Origin: Streptococcus oralis subsp. tigurinus
Lineage (GTDB): Bacteria; Bacillota; Bacilli; Lactobacillales; Streptococcaceae
NCBI RefSeq assembly: GCF_002356415.1
Contig: NZ_AP018338.1
Span: forward strand, 1,732,501-1,796,500
DNA length: 64,000 bases
Reading direction: 5' to 3'
Shown here: in pieces, positions 20,679-30,645 of the stretch
How the letters are laid out: each line of letters begins with the position of its first letter
Position numbering within the stretch: position 1 is the first letter of the stretch
Position numbers and translations under genes: made by a program
The notes under the pieces: model-generated
What the model saw: only the letters and a program-made list of their open reading frames with translations
Told to the model about the DNA's origin: nothing
Database searches by the model: none

Positions 20679-21201
20679 AGATTAGCACCTCCTGAACGGG
20701 AATATCATGGTCTTCCGAGTTGAAATTCTGGATTTGACAAGGATAGATTGTACTCATGGTCTGACCAGCAAAATTCTCCAGATAGCGGTCGTAATAGCCT
20801 CCGCCATATCCGATCCGATAACCCTCTGTCGTAAAAGCCAAGCCCGGAACATGAATCAGATCAATCCGGGAGGTATCCACCACTTCCAAGCCCCCTTGGG
20901 GCTCCAGTAAACCAAAGGAAGTTTTTTTCAACTGCTGTGGATTGTAGACCACAAACTCCATGAAACCCTTGGGATAGGTTTTAGGTATCAAAACCTTTTT
21001 GCCGTCCTTCAATGCCTGGTTGATCAGTCCCTGCGTTTGAAACTCATGCGGAAAAGAGAGGTAGGTTGCGATGACCCTGGCTTCTTGGTAAAAAGGATGA
21101 TTCAAAAATCGTTCTGTTAAGGCTTGATCCATAGCCATTTTTTGTTTCTGAGGGGTAGACTTCATTTCTTGCAAGACTTGCTTGCGCAATTCCGATTTCA
21201 T
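20662..21201 (-). CDS. 5-formyltetrahydrofolate cyclo-ligase
   Basis: 179 residues from ATG 21201, with GAGGG seven bases upstream. It converts 5-formyl-THF to 5,10-methenyl-THF with ATP (YgfA/FthC family). The N-terminal LRKQVLQEM basic block and the C-terminal GYRIGYGGGYYDRYL (about 130-144) are the family signature around the ATP and folate sites. It lies 11 bp after the dapL stop. Confidence 0.93.
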   Translation of the reverse strand: MKSELRKQVLQEMKSTPQKQKMAMDQALTERFLNHPFYQEARVIATYLSFPHEFQTQGLINQALKDGKKVLIPKTYPKGFMEFVVYNPQQLKKTSFGLLEPQGGLEVVDTSRIDLIHVPGLAFTTEGYRIGYGGGYYDRYLENFAGQTMSTIYPCQIQNFNSEDHDIPVQEVLIYEGNF

Positions 21202-21212
21202 AGACAATCCCT

Positions 21213-22343
21213 CTACTCTGCCGCCTTCTTTTGAAGAAAGCTAGAGACCGCATCCACCCCAATGGCTAAGGCTTCTTCCTTGGGGCTCATCTGAGGGTGG
21301 TGAAGGGCGTAAGGACTATCGATACCTAGCCAGAACATAACACCGTCTACCTTCGAAAGGAGGTAACCAAAATCTTCACCTGTCATAGCAGGCTCGATAT
21401 CAATCAACTCGATTCCTTCTTTTTCTTCAAAGAATGTCATCAGTTCACGCGCCAAGGCTGGATTATTCTCAACAGGCAGGTAACCTCCTTGTTTGAGTTC
21501 CACTTCGACTTCCATATCAAAGGCTGCTGCAACACCTTCTGCGACTGTCTTGACTCTTTTTTGCACCAAGAGGCTCATGTCCTGAGTCAAAGCTCGAATG
21601 GTTCCGTGTAAAAAGGCTGTGTCTGTAATGACATTGTTAGTTGTTCCAGCCTGAAAAACGCCAAAGGTGACCACTGCTCCTTCGATTGGATTGACATTGC
21701 GGCTGACAACTGACTGTACCTGGGTCACAAAGTAACTAGCGGCCACTAAGGCGTCATTGGCTTCATGTGGAAAGGCTGCGTGTCCTCCTTTTCCTTTGAA
21801 ACGAATCTTCACCTCACAAGTCCCTGCAAAAAGTGTATGGGTATTGGTCGCAATCTGGCCGACTTTCAAATCTGGACGAACATGGAGTCCATAAAACTGG
21901 TCTGGCAACCAGTCCCCAAAAGCACCGTCCTCATACATGAGCATACCACCAGCTTCATTTTCTTCAGCAGGTTGAAACAGAAAAAGCAGATTATTCTTTG
22001 GTTGCTCCTCAAGAGCTCGTTCGAGACAGCCCAAGGCAATGGTCATGTGAAAATCATGGCCACAAGCATGCATACGACCGTGATGTTGGGAAGAAAAAGG
22101 AAGGCCCGTTTGTTCGACGATAGGTAGGCCATCAATATCTGTCCGCCAACCAATGGTCCGCTCTGGCTGGCTTCCCTGCAGGTAGACCAAAATCCCTGTC
22201 CGCCAGGTACGAACTTGAACAAAGTCCTTGCCCGCAGTCAATTTCTCAATCACAGCCAACAAATAAGCCTGAGTCTTGAACTCCTCCAAGCCAATCTCTG
22301 GAATTTGGTGTAAATCTCGTCTAGTCTGAATCAAATCTAACAT
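21213..22343 (-). CDS. dapL: N-acetyldiaminopimelate deacetylase (M20 peptidase family)
   Basis: 376 residues of the M20D amidohydrolase fold. Metal-site features include [14 protein letters not shown] (about 92-105), the [11 protein letters not shown]lu block (about 126-135) and GLHVRPD (about 155-161), with [12 protein letters not shown] near the end. By homology alone it could be an indole-acetyl- or aminoacyl-hydrolase, but directly after dapH the acetylated diaminopimelate pathway for lysine and cross-link precursors is the likely role. The gene starts 59 bp after the dapH stop. Confidence 0.85.
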   Translation of the reverse strand: MLDLIQTRRDLHQIPEIGLEEFKTQAYLLAVIEKLTAGKDFVQVRTWRTGILVYLQGSQPERTIGWRTDIDGLPIVEQTGLPFSSQHHGRMHACGHDFHMTIALGCLERALEEQPKNNLLFLFQPAEENEAGGMLMYEDGAFGDWLPDQFYGLHVRPDLKVGQIATNTHTLFAGTCEVKIRFKGKGGHAAFPHEANDALVAASYFVTQVQSVVSRNVNPIEGAVVTFGVFQAGTTNNVITDTAFLHGTIRALTQDMSLLVQKRVKTVAEGVAAAFDMEVEVELKQGGYLPVENNPALARELMTFFEEKEGIELIDIEPAMTGEDFGYLLSKVDGVMFWLGIDSPYALHHPQMSPKEEALAIGVDAVSSFLQKKAAE

Positions 22344-22367
22344 CTATCTGTCCTCCTATATAGCAGA

Positions 22368-22399
22368 AAGAGGCTGGGAGAAGTATCCGCCTCTTTTTA
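22368..22399 (-). terminator. hairpin between dapH and dapL (possible attenuator)
   Basis: AAAGAGGC / GCCTCTTT arms with a long loop lie in the dapH-dapL gap. The minus-strand tail CTGC is a poor terminator; the other strand has TTTTTATTTTT but nothing upstream to terminate. Part of it resembles the tip AGAGACTGGGA of the MITE at 58357. Confidence 0.35.
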
Positions 22400-22402
22400 T
22401 TT

Positions 22403-23101
22403 TTACAAGGTACGAAGCGCATCTTCTAGCGCTGTTTTTTGTTGGGTTTGGGCATCAATCTCTTTGATAATACGAGCTGGAACGCCTGCTACCACTACAT
22501 TTTCTGGAACATCTTGAGTCACGATAGCTCCTGCAGCGACAACTGAACCACTACCGATTTGGACACCTTCGATGACCACTGCATTGGCTCCGATGAGAAC
22601 ATTGTCCCCGACACGGACTGGATCGGCACTAGCTGGTTCAATCACACCTGCCAAAACTGCCCCTGCACCAACGTGGCTGTTCTTCCCAACGATGGCACGA
22701 CCACCAAGGATAGCACCCATATCAATCATGGTTCCTGCACCGATTTCTGCTCCAATATTGATAACAGCTCCCATCATGATAACAGCATTGTCACCAATTT
22801 CCACTTGGTCGCGGATAATAGCACCTGGCTCGATACGAGCATTGATAGCACGTTTATCTAACAAAGGAACGGCAGAATTACGAGCATCTTGTTCGACAAC
22901 ATAATCTTGATTTTCTACCAAGCCTTCGAGAAGCGGAGCGATATCCTTCCAATCTCCAAAAAGAACATTGCCTAATTTGACAACAGAGCTAGGAACAGCA
23001 GACGCTAGTTGTCCTTCAAAGGTTACTTTGACACTGGTTTTCTTCTCTGCATTGGCGATAAATTGGATGATTTCTTGGGCATTCATTTTTGTGGCAGTCA
23101 T
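22403..23101 (-). CDS. dapH: tetrahydrodipicolinate N-acetyltransferase
   Basis: 232 residues. The N-terminal alpha/beta domain (about 1-85) is followed by a left-handed beta-helix of hexapeptide repeats (about 88-205, such as [24 protein letters not shown]). DapH acetylates tetrahydrodipicolinate in the acetylase branch of diaminopimelate/lysine synthesis. The ATG follows AGGAGG by five bases. It is the first gene of the operon with dapL. Confidence 0.93.
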   Translation of the reverse strand: MTATKMNAQEIIQFIANAEKKTSVKVTFEGQLASAVPSSVVKLGNVLFGDWKDIAPLLEGLVENQDYVVEQDARNSAVPLLDKRAINARIEPGAIIRDQVEIGDNAVIMMGAVINIGAEIGAGTMIDMGAILGGRAIVGKNSHVGAGAVLAGVIEPASADPVRVGDNVLIGANAVVIEGVQIGSGSVVAAGAIVTQDVPENVVVAGVPARIIKEIDAQTQQKTALEDALRTL

Positions 23102-23145
23102 AGGCGCCTCCTAGTTCATTATAATGATACCTATTCTACCAAAAA

Positions 23146-23165
23146 AGGCTTCAAATTTGAAGCCT
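23146..23165 (-). terminator. terminator of the EamA gene
   Basis: Perfect 20-bp palindrome AGGCTTCAAATTTGAAGCCT, then TTTTTGG on the minus strand, between the transporter and dapH. Confidence 0.8.
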
Positions 23166-23186
23166 AAACTATCAAAATAATCGTCT

Positions 23187-24098
23187 TTACTTCCCTTCTT
23201 TGGCTTCTTCGATAGACAAGAAGACCATAGGGACGATGATCAAAATCATGGCCAAAACTAGAAATCCATCTAGGACCAGACCGAGAAAGAGAACGCTCAA
23301 TAGGGCCGAAGAGAGAGGCTCGCTAGCGCTCACTACAGAGACAACGAGAGGAGAAACGAGAGAGACGGCCTTCATAGACAGGAAGAAGGCAAAAGCTGTT
23401 CCAAATACGGCAATCGTCAGACAAATTAGCACACTTACCAGATCCACTTGAAAACTTATCCGATAAATAGGGTAAAGAAAATTACTAAAGAGCCCTGCCA
23501 GAATCATCCCCCAACCAACAGTCGGAACAAATCCGTAACGCCGTGCAAAACGCTGAGGCAGGATAACATTAAACATGACCCCTACTGCACTGAGCAAACC
23601 TGTTACTAGAGCCAAAGGTGTCATGGACAGCTGGGACAAATCCCCTTTTGTAGCCATCAAAAAAACACCTAGCATGGCAATCAAAACATAGAAAACAGCT
23701 GTAATCGAAGCCTTCTTCTGGTAAATGATTCGATTGTAAAACAGGATAAAAATAGGGCTGATAAATTGCAAAATGGTCGCCGTCGTCGCATTGGAATACT
23801 CAACGCAGAGATAAAAGAAAAACTGCACAGAAAAAATACCTAGAATAGCATAGGCTAAAAAAGGTAGATAATTTTTCTTATCTTTCCAGATATCCAACAA
23901 ACGGCTACGCAACTGAAAGGCAGATAACCCTAAAACCAAACTCCCCGCCACAAGCAACCGCATAGAGGTAATCCAACCTGACGATACTGGGTAATGAGTG
24001 AAAAAATACTCTCCTAAAATCCCGCAAATCCCCCAGATAAGACCCGAGAACAGTGAATAAAAGGTTCCCTTCAAAATCTTCTTTTGATACTTATTCAT
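23187..24098 (-). CDS. EamA/DMT-superfamily membrane transporter
   Basis: 303 residues with about ten hydrophobic helices in two EamA halves (about 10-140 and 155-295), a Lys/Arg-rich N-terminus and an acidic C-terminal tail. The family exports amino acids or other metabolites; the substrate cannot be told from sequence. It has a TGTTACAAT extended -10 only six bases before the ATG and no room for a normal leader. It stands alone between two terminators. Confidence 0.85.
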   Translation of the reverse strand: MNKYQKKILKGTFYSLFSGLIWGICGILGEYFFTHYPVSSGWITSMRLLVAGSLVLGLSAFQLRSRLLDIWKDKKNYLPFLAYAILGIFSVQFFFYLCVEYSNATTATILQFISPIFILFYNRIIYQKKASITAVFYVLIAMLGVFLMATKGDLSQLSMTPLALVTGLLSAVGVMFNVILPQRFARRYGFVPTVGWGMILAGLFSNFLYPIYRISFQVDLVSVLICLTIAVFGTAFAFFLSMKAVSLVSPLVVSVVSASEPLSSALLSVLFLGLVLDGFLVLAMILIIVPMVFLSIEEAKEGK

Positions 24099-24128
24099 TC
24101 CCTTATTGTAACACGAAATAGAAAAAGA

Positions 24129-24170
24129 AAAAAGTAGCTAAGAGAAGAAAAATTGCCTCTTGCTACTTTT
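24129..24170 (-). terminator. pbp1b terminator
   Basis: Arms AAAAAAGTAGC-TAAGAG and CTCTT-GCTACTTTTTT around an A-rich loop; U-rich on both strands, directly after the pbp1b stop. Confidence 0.75.
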
Positions 24171-24174
24171 TTTA

Positions 24175-26676
24175 TTATCGATTAAATAGACGGGAACGAC
24201 CTGAAGAGCCACTCTGAGTATTTCCACTCGAACTTGTTGTTCCCGAACCGCTACTTGAGCTTGGAGGAGTTACTGCAGGAATGCTTCCTAGGATATTCTT
24301 CCACGCATTCTGATAATCTGCATCGCTTCCTCCAATAGCGAAGCGGTAGGTGGTTACTGGCGCTCCTTCTTTAGTAGCCCAGTAACTTGTTACGGTAGAA
24401 CCGAAAACGTTAACTTCTTTGCCATTAATTGAAACCTTGCCCGGTTTCTCCCCTGTCGACTTGAGAACTTGTGACTTGGTCACACTTGAGTCGAGATTAA
24501 AGCGCTCATTCCCCCAAATGCCAGGTTTTGCTTGTTGAATGGCATTAACCAAGTGGGCCATATAGTTGGCATTGCGGTAGTGGCCCGCCCCTTTGGCTAG
24601 CGGGCGGTTGTCATCATGACCTAGCCAGCCACCCAAGGTCAAGCGAGGCGTAGAAAGCATAAGCCACATATTTTCATCTTCATTGGTTGTACCAGTTTTT
24701 CCAATCCAGTCGGCGCTAGCAAGGCTTGGATTGATGGTAGCCAAGTCTGTCTGGAAACTTGAGGTAATCCGAGATGAGATAACATCGCGAAGCAAACTTT
24801 GCATGATGGTCGCTGTCGCTTTTGAATAAACTTGGACAGGTTTATCCTTGTGCTCGTATACCACTCGACCATCTGTTGACTCGATCTTCGCGATCATATG
24901 TTTCTTATGGTAAACTCCGTTGTTGGCCAAAGTCTGATATCCGTTAGTATGCTGAGCAACTGTAACGTCAATTCCTCCGCCCATCGGTAAACTCTCAATA
25001 CCATATTCTGGGATTTCGTAACCCATTTTTTCCATATAGCCTTTAACATCAACACCCTTCTCTCGGAGTGTACGATAAGTCCAGTAGGCTGGGATATTCC
25101 ATGAGTAGTTGAGGGCCTCCCCTAACGTCATCATCCCTGTACCAGGACTATTGACATACATGATAGGATTGCCGTTTGAAAAGTTGGTTGGATAGTTTGA
25201 TAAGATACTTGCACTTCCCATCAGACCTTGGTCAATGGCAATACTGTAAGCCAATATCGGCTTAGTAGTCGAAGCAGGAGAACGTTTTGTGTCGATAGCA
25301 TGGTTATTCTGATTTTTTTGATAATTGCGACCACCGACAAATCCAAGAATAGCTCCCGTTTGGTTGTCCATGAGGACATTCCCCACCTCAGGCTGGCCTG
25401 TCGAATCATCTAGCAGATAGCCGTAGGTTGCCACCGCATTTTGCATCGCAGCATGAACATTTTTATTAATAGTCGTCGTAATCTTATATCCACCATTTTC
25501 AATTTCCTTAGTCGCTAAATCACGATAAGCTTTCTGGATGGATTCATTCTTTTGCTCTTTTACAGAAACATTATCTCTCTGAATCAGATAGTCATACATC
25601 CGATCAGTAGCTTCTGCCAAGGTTGCGAAGTAGAGATAGTCACGCGAAGTACCACTGACACTACCAGATGGTAAGAAGTCGTTCTTAAAATCATAATCCT
25701 TGTACTTGTCGTAATCTTCCTGACTTAGAGCCCCTGTCCGGTACATATTATAGAGAACATCTCTAGCCCGTTTGACCCCCAGAGCCAAATCCTCCTCGCT
25801 CTTCATACTACCGTCAGATTCATAAGGAGAGTAACTAATTGGGCTCTGTGGCAATCCTGCGATAAAGGCTGCTTGAGGGACCGTTAAATCCGAAGCCTTA
25901 ACCCCAAAGATCCCTTCTGCAGCCTGTTGGGCACCTGCAATATTTTGTCCTTTATGATTGCGACCAAAAGGAGCAATGTTAAGGTAGGTTGTTAAAATCT
26001 CATCCTTACCCATAGCTCGCTCTAAAGCTAGAGCATCAATGATTTCTTTAGCCTTACGAGCTAGAGTGGGAGCATCTCCCACCACTTGTTGCTTGATAAC
26101 CTGCTGAGTCAAGGTCGAACCACCACTGGATGACCCCAGACCGACAAAAGTTCCCAAGGTCGCACGAATAACGGCCTTAGGCACGACTCCCTTGTGCTCG
26201 TTGAAATTCTCGTCTTCTGTCGCAATGATAGCCTTTTTAAGATTATCCGAAATAGCGCCTGAAGCGACTGAAGTGCGCAACAAATCGCCCTCGATCGAGG
26301 CAATGGCACTGCCGTCAGAATAAGTGATTTCTGAGATAGAGGCAATATCCTTCACTTGCTTGACCAACTCTTCTGCTTGAGGAACTTGGGCCTTGTCAAA
26401 TAGGGCAACTCCATAACCCATAGCCGCCCCAGCACCAAACAGTCCACCGATAAAACCTAGGATAAAGAGAGTGTTAAAGACTATTTTAAACCCACTCAAA
26501 ATCTTAGCGAAAATAGGCCCTGCCTTTCTAACTTTATCAGAAGAGGTCCCCTTTTTACCGGTTTTCTTATCAGCTAGTTTTTCTGCTAGTCTTTTCTTCC
26601 ATTTTGCAATTCGTTGCATTAGTTGCTGGAAAAAATGCAGCATTTTTGTTTTTAATTCATCAATTCTTTTTTTCAT
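24175..26676 (-). CDS. pbp1b: bifunctional class A penicillin-binding protein 1b
   Basis: 833 residues. A basic cytoplasmic tail (about 1-65) and a membrane anchor (about 68-95) precede the GT51 glycosyltransferase domain, with [11 protein letters not shown] (about 152-162) and [13 protein letters not shown] (about 184-196). The transpeptidase domain then shows SPASTTKP (STTK nucleophile, about 464-471), YSWN (SxN motif, about 528-531) and KTGTT (about 656-660). The C-terminus is a Ser/Gly/Thr-rich tail. It polymerises and cross-links peptidoglycan outside the membrane. It is divergent from tyrS. All catalytic motifs are intact. Confidence 0.95.
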   Translation of the reverse strand: MKKRIDELKTKMLHFFQQLMQRIAKWKKRLAEKLADKKTGKKGTSSDKVRKAGPIFAKILSGFKIVFNTLFILGFIGGLFGAGAAMGYGVALFDKAQVPQAEELVKQVKDIASISEITYSDGSAIASIEGDLLRTSVASGAISDNLKKAIIATEDENFNEHKGVVPKAVIRATLGTFVGLGSSSGGSTLTQQVIKQQVVGDAPTLARKAKEIIDALALERAMGKDEILTTYLNIAPFGRNHKGQNIAGAQQAAEGIFGVKASDLTVPQAAFIAGLPQSPISYSPYESDGSMKSEEDLALGVKRARDVLYNMYRTGALSQEDYDKYKDYDFKNDFLPSGSVSGTSRDYLYFATLAEATDRMYDYLIQRDNVSVKEQKNESIQKAYRDLATKEIENGGYKITTTINKNVHAAMQNAVATYGYLLDDSTGQPEVGNVLMDNQTGAILGFVGGRNYQKNQNNHAIDTKRSPASTTKPILAYSIAIDQGLMGSASILSNYPTNFSNGNPIMYVNSPGTGMMTLGEALNYSWNIPAYWTYRTLREKGVDVKGYMEKMGYEIPEYGIESLPMGGGIDVTVAQHTNGYQTLANNGVYHKKHMIAKIESTDGRVVYEHKDKPVQVYSKATATIMQSLLRDVISSRITSSFQTDLATINPSLASADWIGKTGTTNEDENMWLMLSTPRLTLGGWLGHDDNRPLAKGAGHYRNANYMAHLVNAIQQAKPGIWGNERFNLDSSVTKSQVLKSTGEKPGKVSINGKEVNVFGSTVTSYWATKEGAPVTTYRFAIGGSDADYQNAWKNILGSIPAVTPPSSSSGSGTTSSSGNTQSGSSGRSRLFNR

Positions 26677-26695
26677 GAATGTCCTCGCTTTCTCT

Positions 26696-26701
26696 ATTAT
26701 A
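26696..26701 (-). promoter_or_regulatory. pbp1b -10 element
   Basis: Minus strand TATAAT about 20 nt before the ATG. The best -35 candidates are TTGAAA at 15-bp or TTATTG at 18-bp spacing. Confidence 0.55.
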
Positions 26702-26816
26702 CCATAAAAGGAAAACTTTCAATAAAATAGCCACTTTCTTCCCTATTCCACTAGGCTATTAATCAAGTTTGTGATACAATAGGTAGAAACAATATTTTAT
26801 AAAGGAGAAAAGACAC

Positions 26817-28073
26817 ATGCACATTTTTGATGAGCTAAAAGAGCGTGGTTTGATTTTTCAAACGACTGATGAAGAAGCTTTGCGTAAAGCCCTAGAAGAA
26901 GGTCAAGTTTCTTATTATACTGGCTACGATCCAACTGCTGACAGCCTTCACCTCGGTCACCTTGTCGCAATCTTGACAAGTCGTCGTTTGCAACTAGCAG
27001 GTCACAAACCTTATGCGCTCGTTGGCGGTGCTACAGGTCTCATCGGAGATCCGTCCTTCAAAGATGCTGAGCGTAGTCTCCAAACAAAAGACACAGTAGA
27101 GGGCTGGGTCAAGTCTATCCAAGGACAACTTTCTCGTTTTCTTGACTTTGAAAATGGGGAAAATAAAGCTGTCATGGTCAACAACTACGACTGGTTTGGC
27201 AGCATCAGCTTCATTGACTTCCTCCGTGATGTCGGAAAATACTTCACTGTCAACTACATGATGAGCAAGGAGTCTGTGAAGAAACGGATTGAAACAGGGA
27301 TTTCTTACACTGAGTTTGCCTACCAAATCATGCAAGGGTATGACTTCTACGTCCTTAACCAAGAGCACAACGTAACGCTACAAATCGGTGGTTCTGACCA
27401 GTGGGGAAATATGACCGCAGGTACCGAATTGCTTCGTCGTAAGGCTGACAAGACTGGTCACGTTATTACTGTTCCACTCATCACAGACGCAACTGGTAAG
27501 AAATTTGGTAAATCTGAAGGAAACGCTGTTTGGCTCAACCCTGAAAAGACTTCTCCATACGAAATGTACCAATTCTGGATGAACGTCATGGACGCTGACG
27601 CTGTTCGCTTCTTGAAGATCTTTACCTTCTTGTCACTGGACGAGATTGAAGACATCCGCAAACAATTTGAAGCAGCACCACACGAACGCTTGGCTCAAAA
27701 AGTCTTGGCTCGTGAAGTCGTGACACTTGTTCACGGTGAAGAAGCTTACAAGGAAGCCCTCAATATCACCGAGCAACTCTTTGCAGGAAACATCAAAAAC
27801 CTTTCTGTCAAAGAACTCAAACAAGGACTTCGTGGTGTGCCAAACTACCAAGTACAAGCAGACGAAAACCACAACATCGTAGAACTCCTCGTATCTTCTG
27901 GTGTGGTTAATTCAAAACGTCAAGCCCGCGAGGATGTTCAAAATGGAGCTATCTACGTCAACGGTGATCGTATCCAAGACCTTGACTATGTCTTGAATGA
28001 CGCAGATAAGTTAGAGAACGAACTCACTGTTATCCGTCGTGGTAAGAAAAAATACTTTGTATTGACTTACTAA
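26817..28073 (+). CDS. tyrS: tyrosine--tRNA ligase
   Basis: 418 residues, class I synthetase. The HIGH-class motif HLGHLV is at about 47-52 and the KMSKS-class motif KFGKSEG at about 229-235; a C-terminal S4 RNA-binding domain (about 350-415) carries [20 protein letters not shown]. The ATG follows AAAGGAGAAAAG. An extended -10 (TGATACAAT) sits about 38 nt upstream. The leader is too short for a T-box, so tRNA-dependent antitermination seems absent. Confidence 0.96.
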   Translation: MHIFDELKERGLIFQTTDEEALRKALEEGQVSYYTGYDPTADSLHLGHLVAILTSRRLQLAGHKPYALVGGATGLIGDPSFKDAERSLQTKDTVEGWVKSIQGQLSRFLDFENGENKAVMVNNYDWFGSISFIDFLRDVGKYFTVNYMMSKESVKKRIETGISYTEFAYQIMQGYDFYVLNQEHNVTLQIGGSDQWGNMTAGTELLRRKADKTGHVITVPLITDATGKKFGKSEGNAVWLNPEKTSPYEMYQFWMNVMDADAVRFLKIFTFLSLDEIEDIRKQFEAAPHERLAQKVLAREVVTLVHGEEAYKEALNITEQLFAGNIKNLSVKELKQGLRGVPNYQVQADENHNIVELLVSSGVVNSKRQAREDVQNGAIYVNGDRIQDLDYVLNDADKLENELTVIRRGKKKYFVLTY

Positions 28074-28097
28074 ACTGTTCAACATTTATCTATAAAC

Positions 28098-28133
28098 AAA
28101 GGAGTTAACCTCGAGAAAGGTAACTCCTTTTTG
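28098..28133 (+). terminator. bidirectional terminator between tyrS and the ATPase gene
   Basis: Arms AAAGGAGTTA and TAACTCCTTT with a 13-nt loop, T-rich on the plus strand. It separates the two convergent genes. Confidence 0.75.
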
Positions 28134-28150
28134 CTGTTAATAACTCTCAT

Positions 28151-30214
28151 CTATCTATTTTTAATAGACAGACTACGCAAGACAATGCGCAAGGTTGTTA
28201 GATTATGTAAGATAGAGAGATTTGAAGGACTGAGCCAATTAAACAAGCCAAAGCCAATCAAACTACTATTTACGACAACGGTATCTTGAATATTCTTCTT
28301 GATGAGTATTTGCAAAGATGATGATAGCCAATCCAACTCTTGGAAGAAATCCAAGCGATTATCTAACAATAAGATATCACTCATCTGCTTAGAAATATCT
28401 GCGCTTTCATTCATCACCACACCGATATCTGATAGGGTTAGAGCCGCTGAGTCATTCAATCCATCTCCAACCATCAAAATCGTGTGACCTGCTTTCTGCA
28501 GTTCCTCTACTAACTCAAATTTCCCATCAGGTTTCAAGTCTGTATAGACCTGATCAAAGGGCAAATCTTTGACTAATTCCTCTGTCCTAACCAAGGTGTC
28601 CCCTGTTGCCAGAATCAATTTTTTCCCTTGTGCCTTAAGTTTCTCCAAGGCTGCTTTTGCTTCTTTTCTCAAAGGAGTATGAATGCAGAACATTCCAATC
28701 AATTCATTCTGATAAGCCAAGAATAAGAGATTGTAGTGACTCTTGTACTCTTCAATTAAAGCATTTTGTTCTGAACTGATATGAATCTGCTCATCCTGCA
28801 TCAAGACATAATTCCCAATAAGAACTGGTTGGCCATCTATATGAGATTTGATCCCCTTGCTTGCAATATATTGGAGTTTCCCATGCATTTCCTCATGTTC
28901 AATTCCCTCTATCTCAGCTTGCTTGACGATGGCATTAGCAATAGGATGATAAATGTGTTCCTCAAGACAGGCACTGATTCTGAGAATATCTTCCTCACTA
29001 TAGTCCCCAAAAGGTAACACCTTTTCAACTATAGGATAACTAGTTGTGATTGTTCCTGTCTTATCAAACAAGAAAGTATCAACTTCCAGATATTTCTCTA
29101 GAACATCCCCATCCTTAATCACCATTTCACGGTTCAACCCCTCTTTGATAGCTGTCAAATAAGCTACAGGAGTAGAGATTTTCAAAGCGCAGGAGAAATC
29201 AACCAATAGGAATGAAATAGCCTTAGAAAAAGAACCTGTTAATAAGTAAGTCAGACCAGCCCCCAAGAAATTATATTTGACGACCTTGTCCGCCATCTTG
29301 ATGAAATAGCGTTGTTTAGTTTTCTTGTTTTCTTCAGATTTCTTCATCAACTCAATCAGCTGTAAAATACGGCTGTTCATCTGATTATCGGTTACACGAA
29401 TGCGTAGCTCCCCAGTTTCCAAGACTGTGTTTGCACAAACCGAATCAGACTCTCTTTTTTCAACTGGAAAACTCTCTCCCGTCAAGGAACTTTCGTTGAC
29501 CATACCTAAACCTGAAACTACTTGTCCATCAAACAGAATTTCATTTCCTTGAGATAGGACCAAGACATCTCCTATTTGAACATCGGAACTCTTGATACTA
29601 ACGACCGTATCGCCCTGTACTAAGAATACATCGCTCTCTTTTGCAAGAAGACTCTGTTCTAAATCTGTTGCAGTTTTTTTCAAGGACCACTGATCTAAAT
29701 GATTCCCCAAATCAAGCATAAACATGATGTTGCTGGCAGTCTTGGATTGGTTCATAAACAAAGACAATAAAATAGCCGAACAGTCCAAGACTTCCATCGT
29801 TAGTTCCTTACGCGCTAGTGTTTGATAGGCTTCTTTAACATATCCAAAAGCCTGATAACAAGTCCATATATAGCGAATAGGAGACGGCACAAGACTACGA
29901 AAAAGCACACGCTTAATCGCTGCACCTGAAACGATAGAATAGGCACTCTCTTCTCTACGAACAGGAAGAGTCATCAACTCAGAAACTTTCCCTTTATCAA
30001 TCCTTTTTAAAAAGGCTTCTGCATTGTCTAATACAGAGAAGCCTTCTTTTATACGTAGGGTAAAGTGCTGTTGATCCATGTAAAACTGGATAGACTCAAT
30101 TCCCTTCTCATCTCTCGCCAAGGAACGAAGATAGTCTTGAATATCCAAGGTAAGTGAAAAAGAAGATGATAGTCGGATATGTTGATATCCTCTATATAGC
30201 ACTTTAAAAGACAT
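28151..30214 (-). CDS. heavy-metal-type (P1B-like) cation-transporting ATPase with altered M4 motif
   Basis: 687 residues. Order: an N-terminal HMA-like region (about 1-90) without any CxxC metal motif, membrane helices, actuator loop with LTGESFPVEK (about 243-252), M4 segment DFSCALKISTP, phosphorylation motif FDKTGTITT (Asp about 395) and hinge VGDGLNDSAAL (about 588-598), then two final helices. The M4 sequence reads FSC where P1B pumps have CPC or SPC, so the helix-breaking proline is missing. Transported ion unknown. It is preceded 1 bp upstream by a 92-residue membrane protein that is probably its partner. In pneumococcus the homologue is annotated only as an E1-E2 cation ATPase. Confidence 0.85.
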   Translation of the reverse strand: MSFKVLYRGYQHIRLSSSFSLTLDIQDYLRSLARDEKGIESIQFYMDQQHFTLRIKEGFSVLDNAEAFLKRIDKGKVSELMTLPVRREESAYSIVSGAAIKRVLFRSLVPSPIRYIWTCYQAFGYVKEAYQTLARKELTMEVLDCSAILLSLFMNQSKTASNIMFMLDLGNHLDQWSLKKTATDLEQSLLAKESDVFLVQGDTVVSIKSSDVQIGDVLVLSQGNEILFDGQVVSGLGMVNESSLTGESFPVEKRESDSVCANTVLETGELRIRVTDNQMNSRILQLIELMKKSEENKKTKQRYFIKMADKVVKYNFLGAGLTYLLTGSFSKAISFLLVDFSCALKISTPVAYLTAIKEGLNREMVIKDGDVLEKYLEVDTFLFDKTGTITTSYPIVEKVLPFGDYSEEDILRISACLEEHIYHPIANAIVKQAEIEGIEHEEMHGKLQYIASKGIKSHIDGQPVLIGNYVLMQDEQIHISSEQNALIEEYKSHYNLLFLAYQNELIGMFCIHTPLRKEAKAALEKLKAQGKKLILATGDTLVRTEELVKDLPFDQVYTDLKPDGKFELVEELQKAGHTILMVGDGLNDSAALTLSDIGVVMNESADISKQMSDILLLDNRLDFFQELDWLSSSLQILIKKNIQDTVVVNSSLIGFGLFNWLSPSNLSILHNLTTLRIVLRSLSIKNR

Positions 30215-30215
30215 A

Positions 30216-30494
30216 TTATTCTCCTATAAGGCTATCTAATTGCTCTTCTTTTTTCTCTTGCTCATACAAATATTTAGCATCTTGCAAAACATCGTCTCCA
30301 TGTTGTTTCACAACAGAAACAGATGCATCTAGCTCGTCTTTCAACTTGTAAGCCTTAGCCAAAGCTTTAGAATAACCTTTTTTAGCTTCCTTACTTGCTA
30401 AGATTTTCAAACCAAGGGTACCAAATGCGACACCACCCAAAAATAATGAAGATTTTTTCGCAACTTTTGCAACGGTTAATACTTCTTTTAACAT
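30216..30494 (-). CDS. small membrane protein (DUF6110-like), putative partner of the P-type ATPase
   Basis: 92 residues from ATG 30494, with AAGGAGGAAAT upstream; a longer frame has no ribosome site. One Gly-rich hydrophobic helix (about 15-34, LFLGGVAFGTLG) is followed by a charged Lys/Glu/Ala-rich helix that looks coiled-coil. No Cys and no His cluster apart from one QHGDD. It lies 1 bp before the ATPase start and shares its promoter. The arrangement recalls mycobacterial PacL proteins encoded with CtpC-type pumps; that likeness is topological and inferred. Confidence 0.75.
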   Translation of the reverse strand: MLKEVLTVAKVAKKSSLFLGGVAFGTLGLKILASKEAKKGYSKALAKAYKLKDELDASVSVVKQHGDDVLQDAKYLYEQEKKEEQLDSLIGE

Positions 30495-30515
30495 ACTTAT
30501 TTCCTCCTTATCATT

Positions 30516-30544
30516 ATTATATAGCAATTTAGATATAAAAGCAA
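30516..30544 (-). promoter_or_regulatory. promoter of the ATPase operon
   Basis: Minus strand: -35 TTGCTT (30544-30539), 17-nt spacer, -10 TATAAT (30521-30516), about 20 nt before the small gene. No MerR-, CsoR- or Fur-like palindrome was obvious. Confidence 0.7.
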
Positions 30545-30610
30545 TTTCATTTTATAAATTGGAGAATTAGTTTTATTTCTACTGAATCTCCCATCTACTT
30601 GCTCCTAAAG

Positions 30611-30639
30611 TTGCTTTCACTTGCCTCTTTTGATACACT
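30611..30639 (+). promoter_or_regulatory. rlmA promoter, apparently leaderless
   Basis: -35 TTGCTT (30611-30616), 17-nt spacer, extended -10 TGATACACT ending at 30639. The expected start site falls at or within a base or two of the ATG at 30646. Confidence 0.7.
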
Positions 30640-30645
30640 TAAACT

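Noticed and set aside
22559-22904. 100-110 codon frames opposite dapH
   Set aside because: They arise from the repetitive hexapeptide coding of dapH on the other strand.
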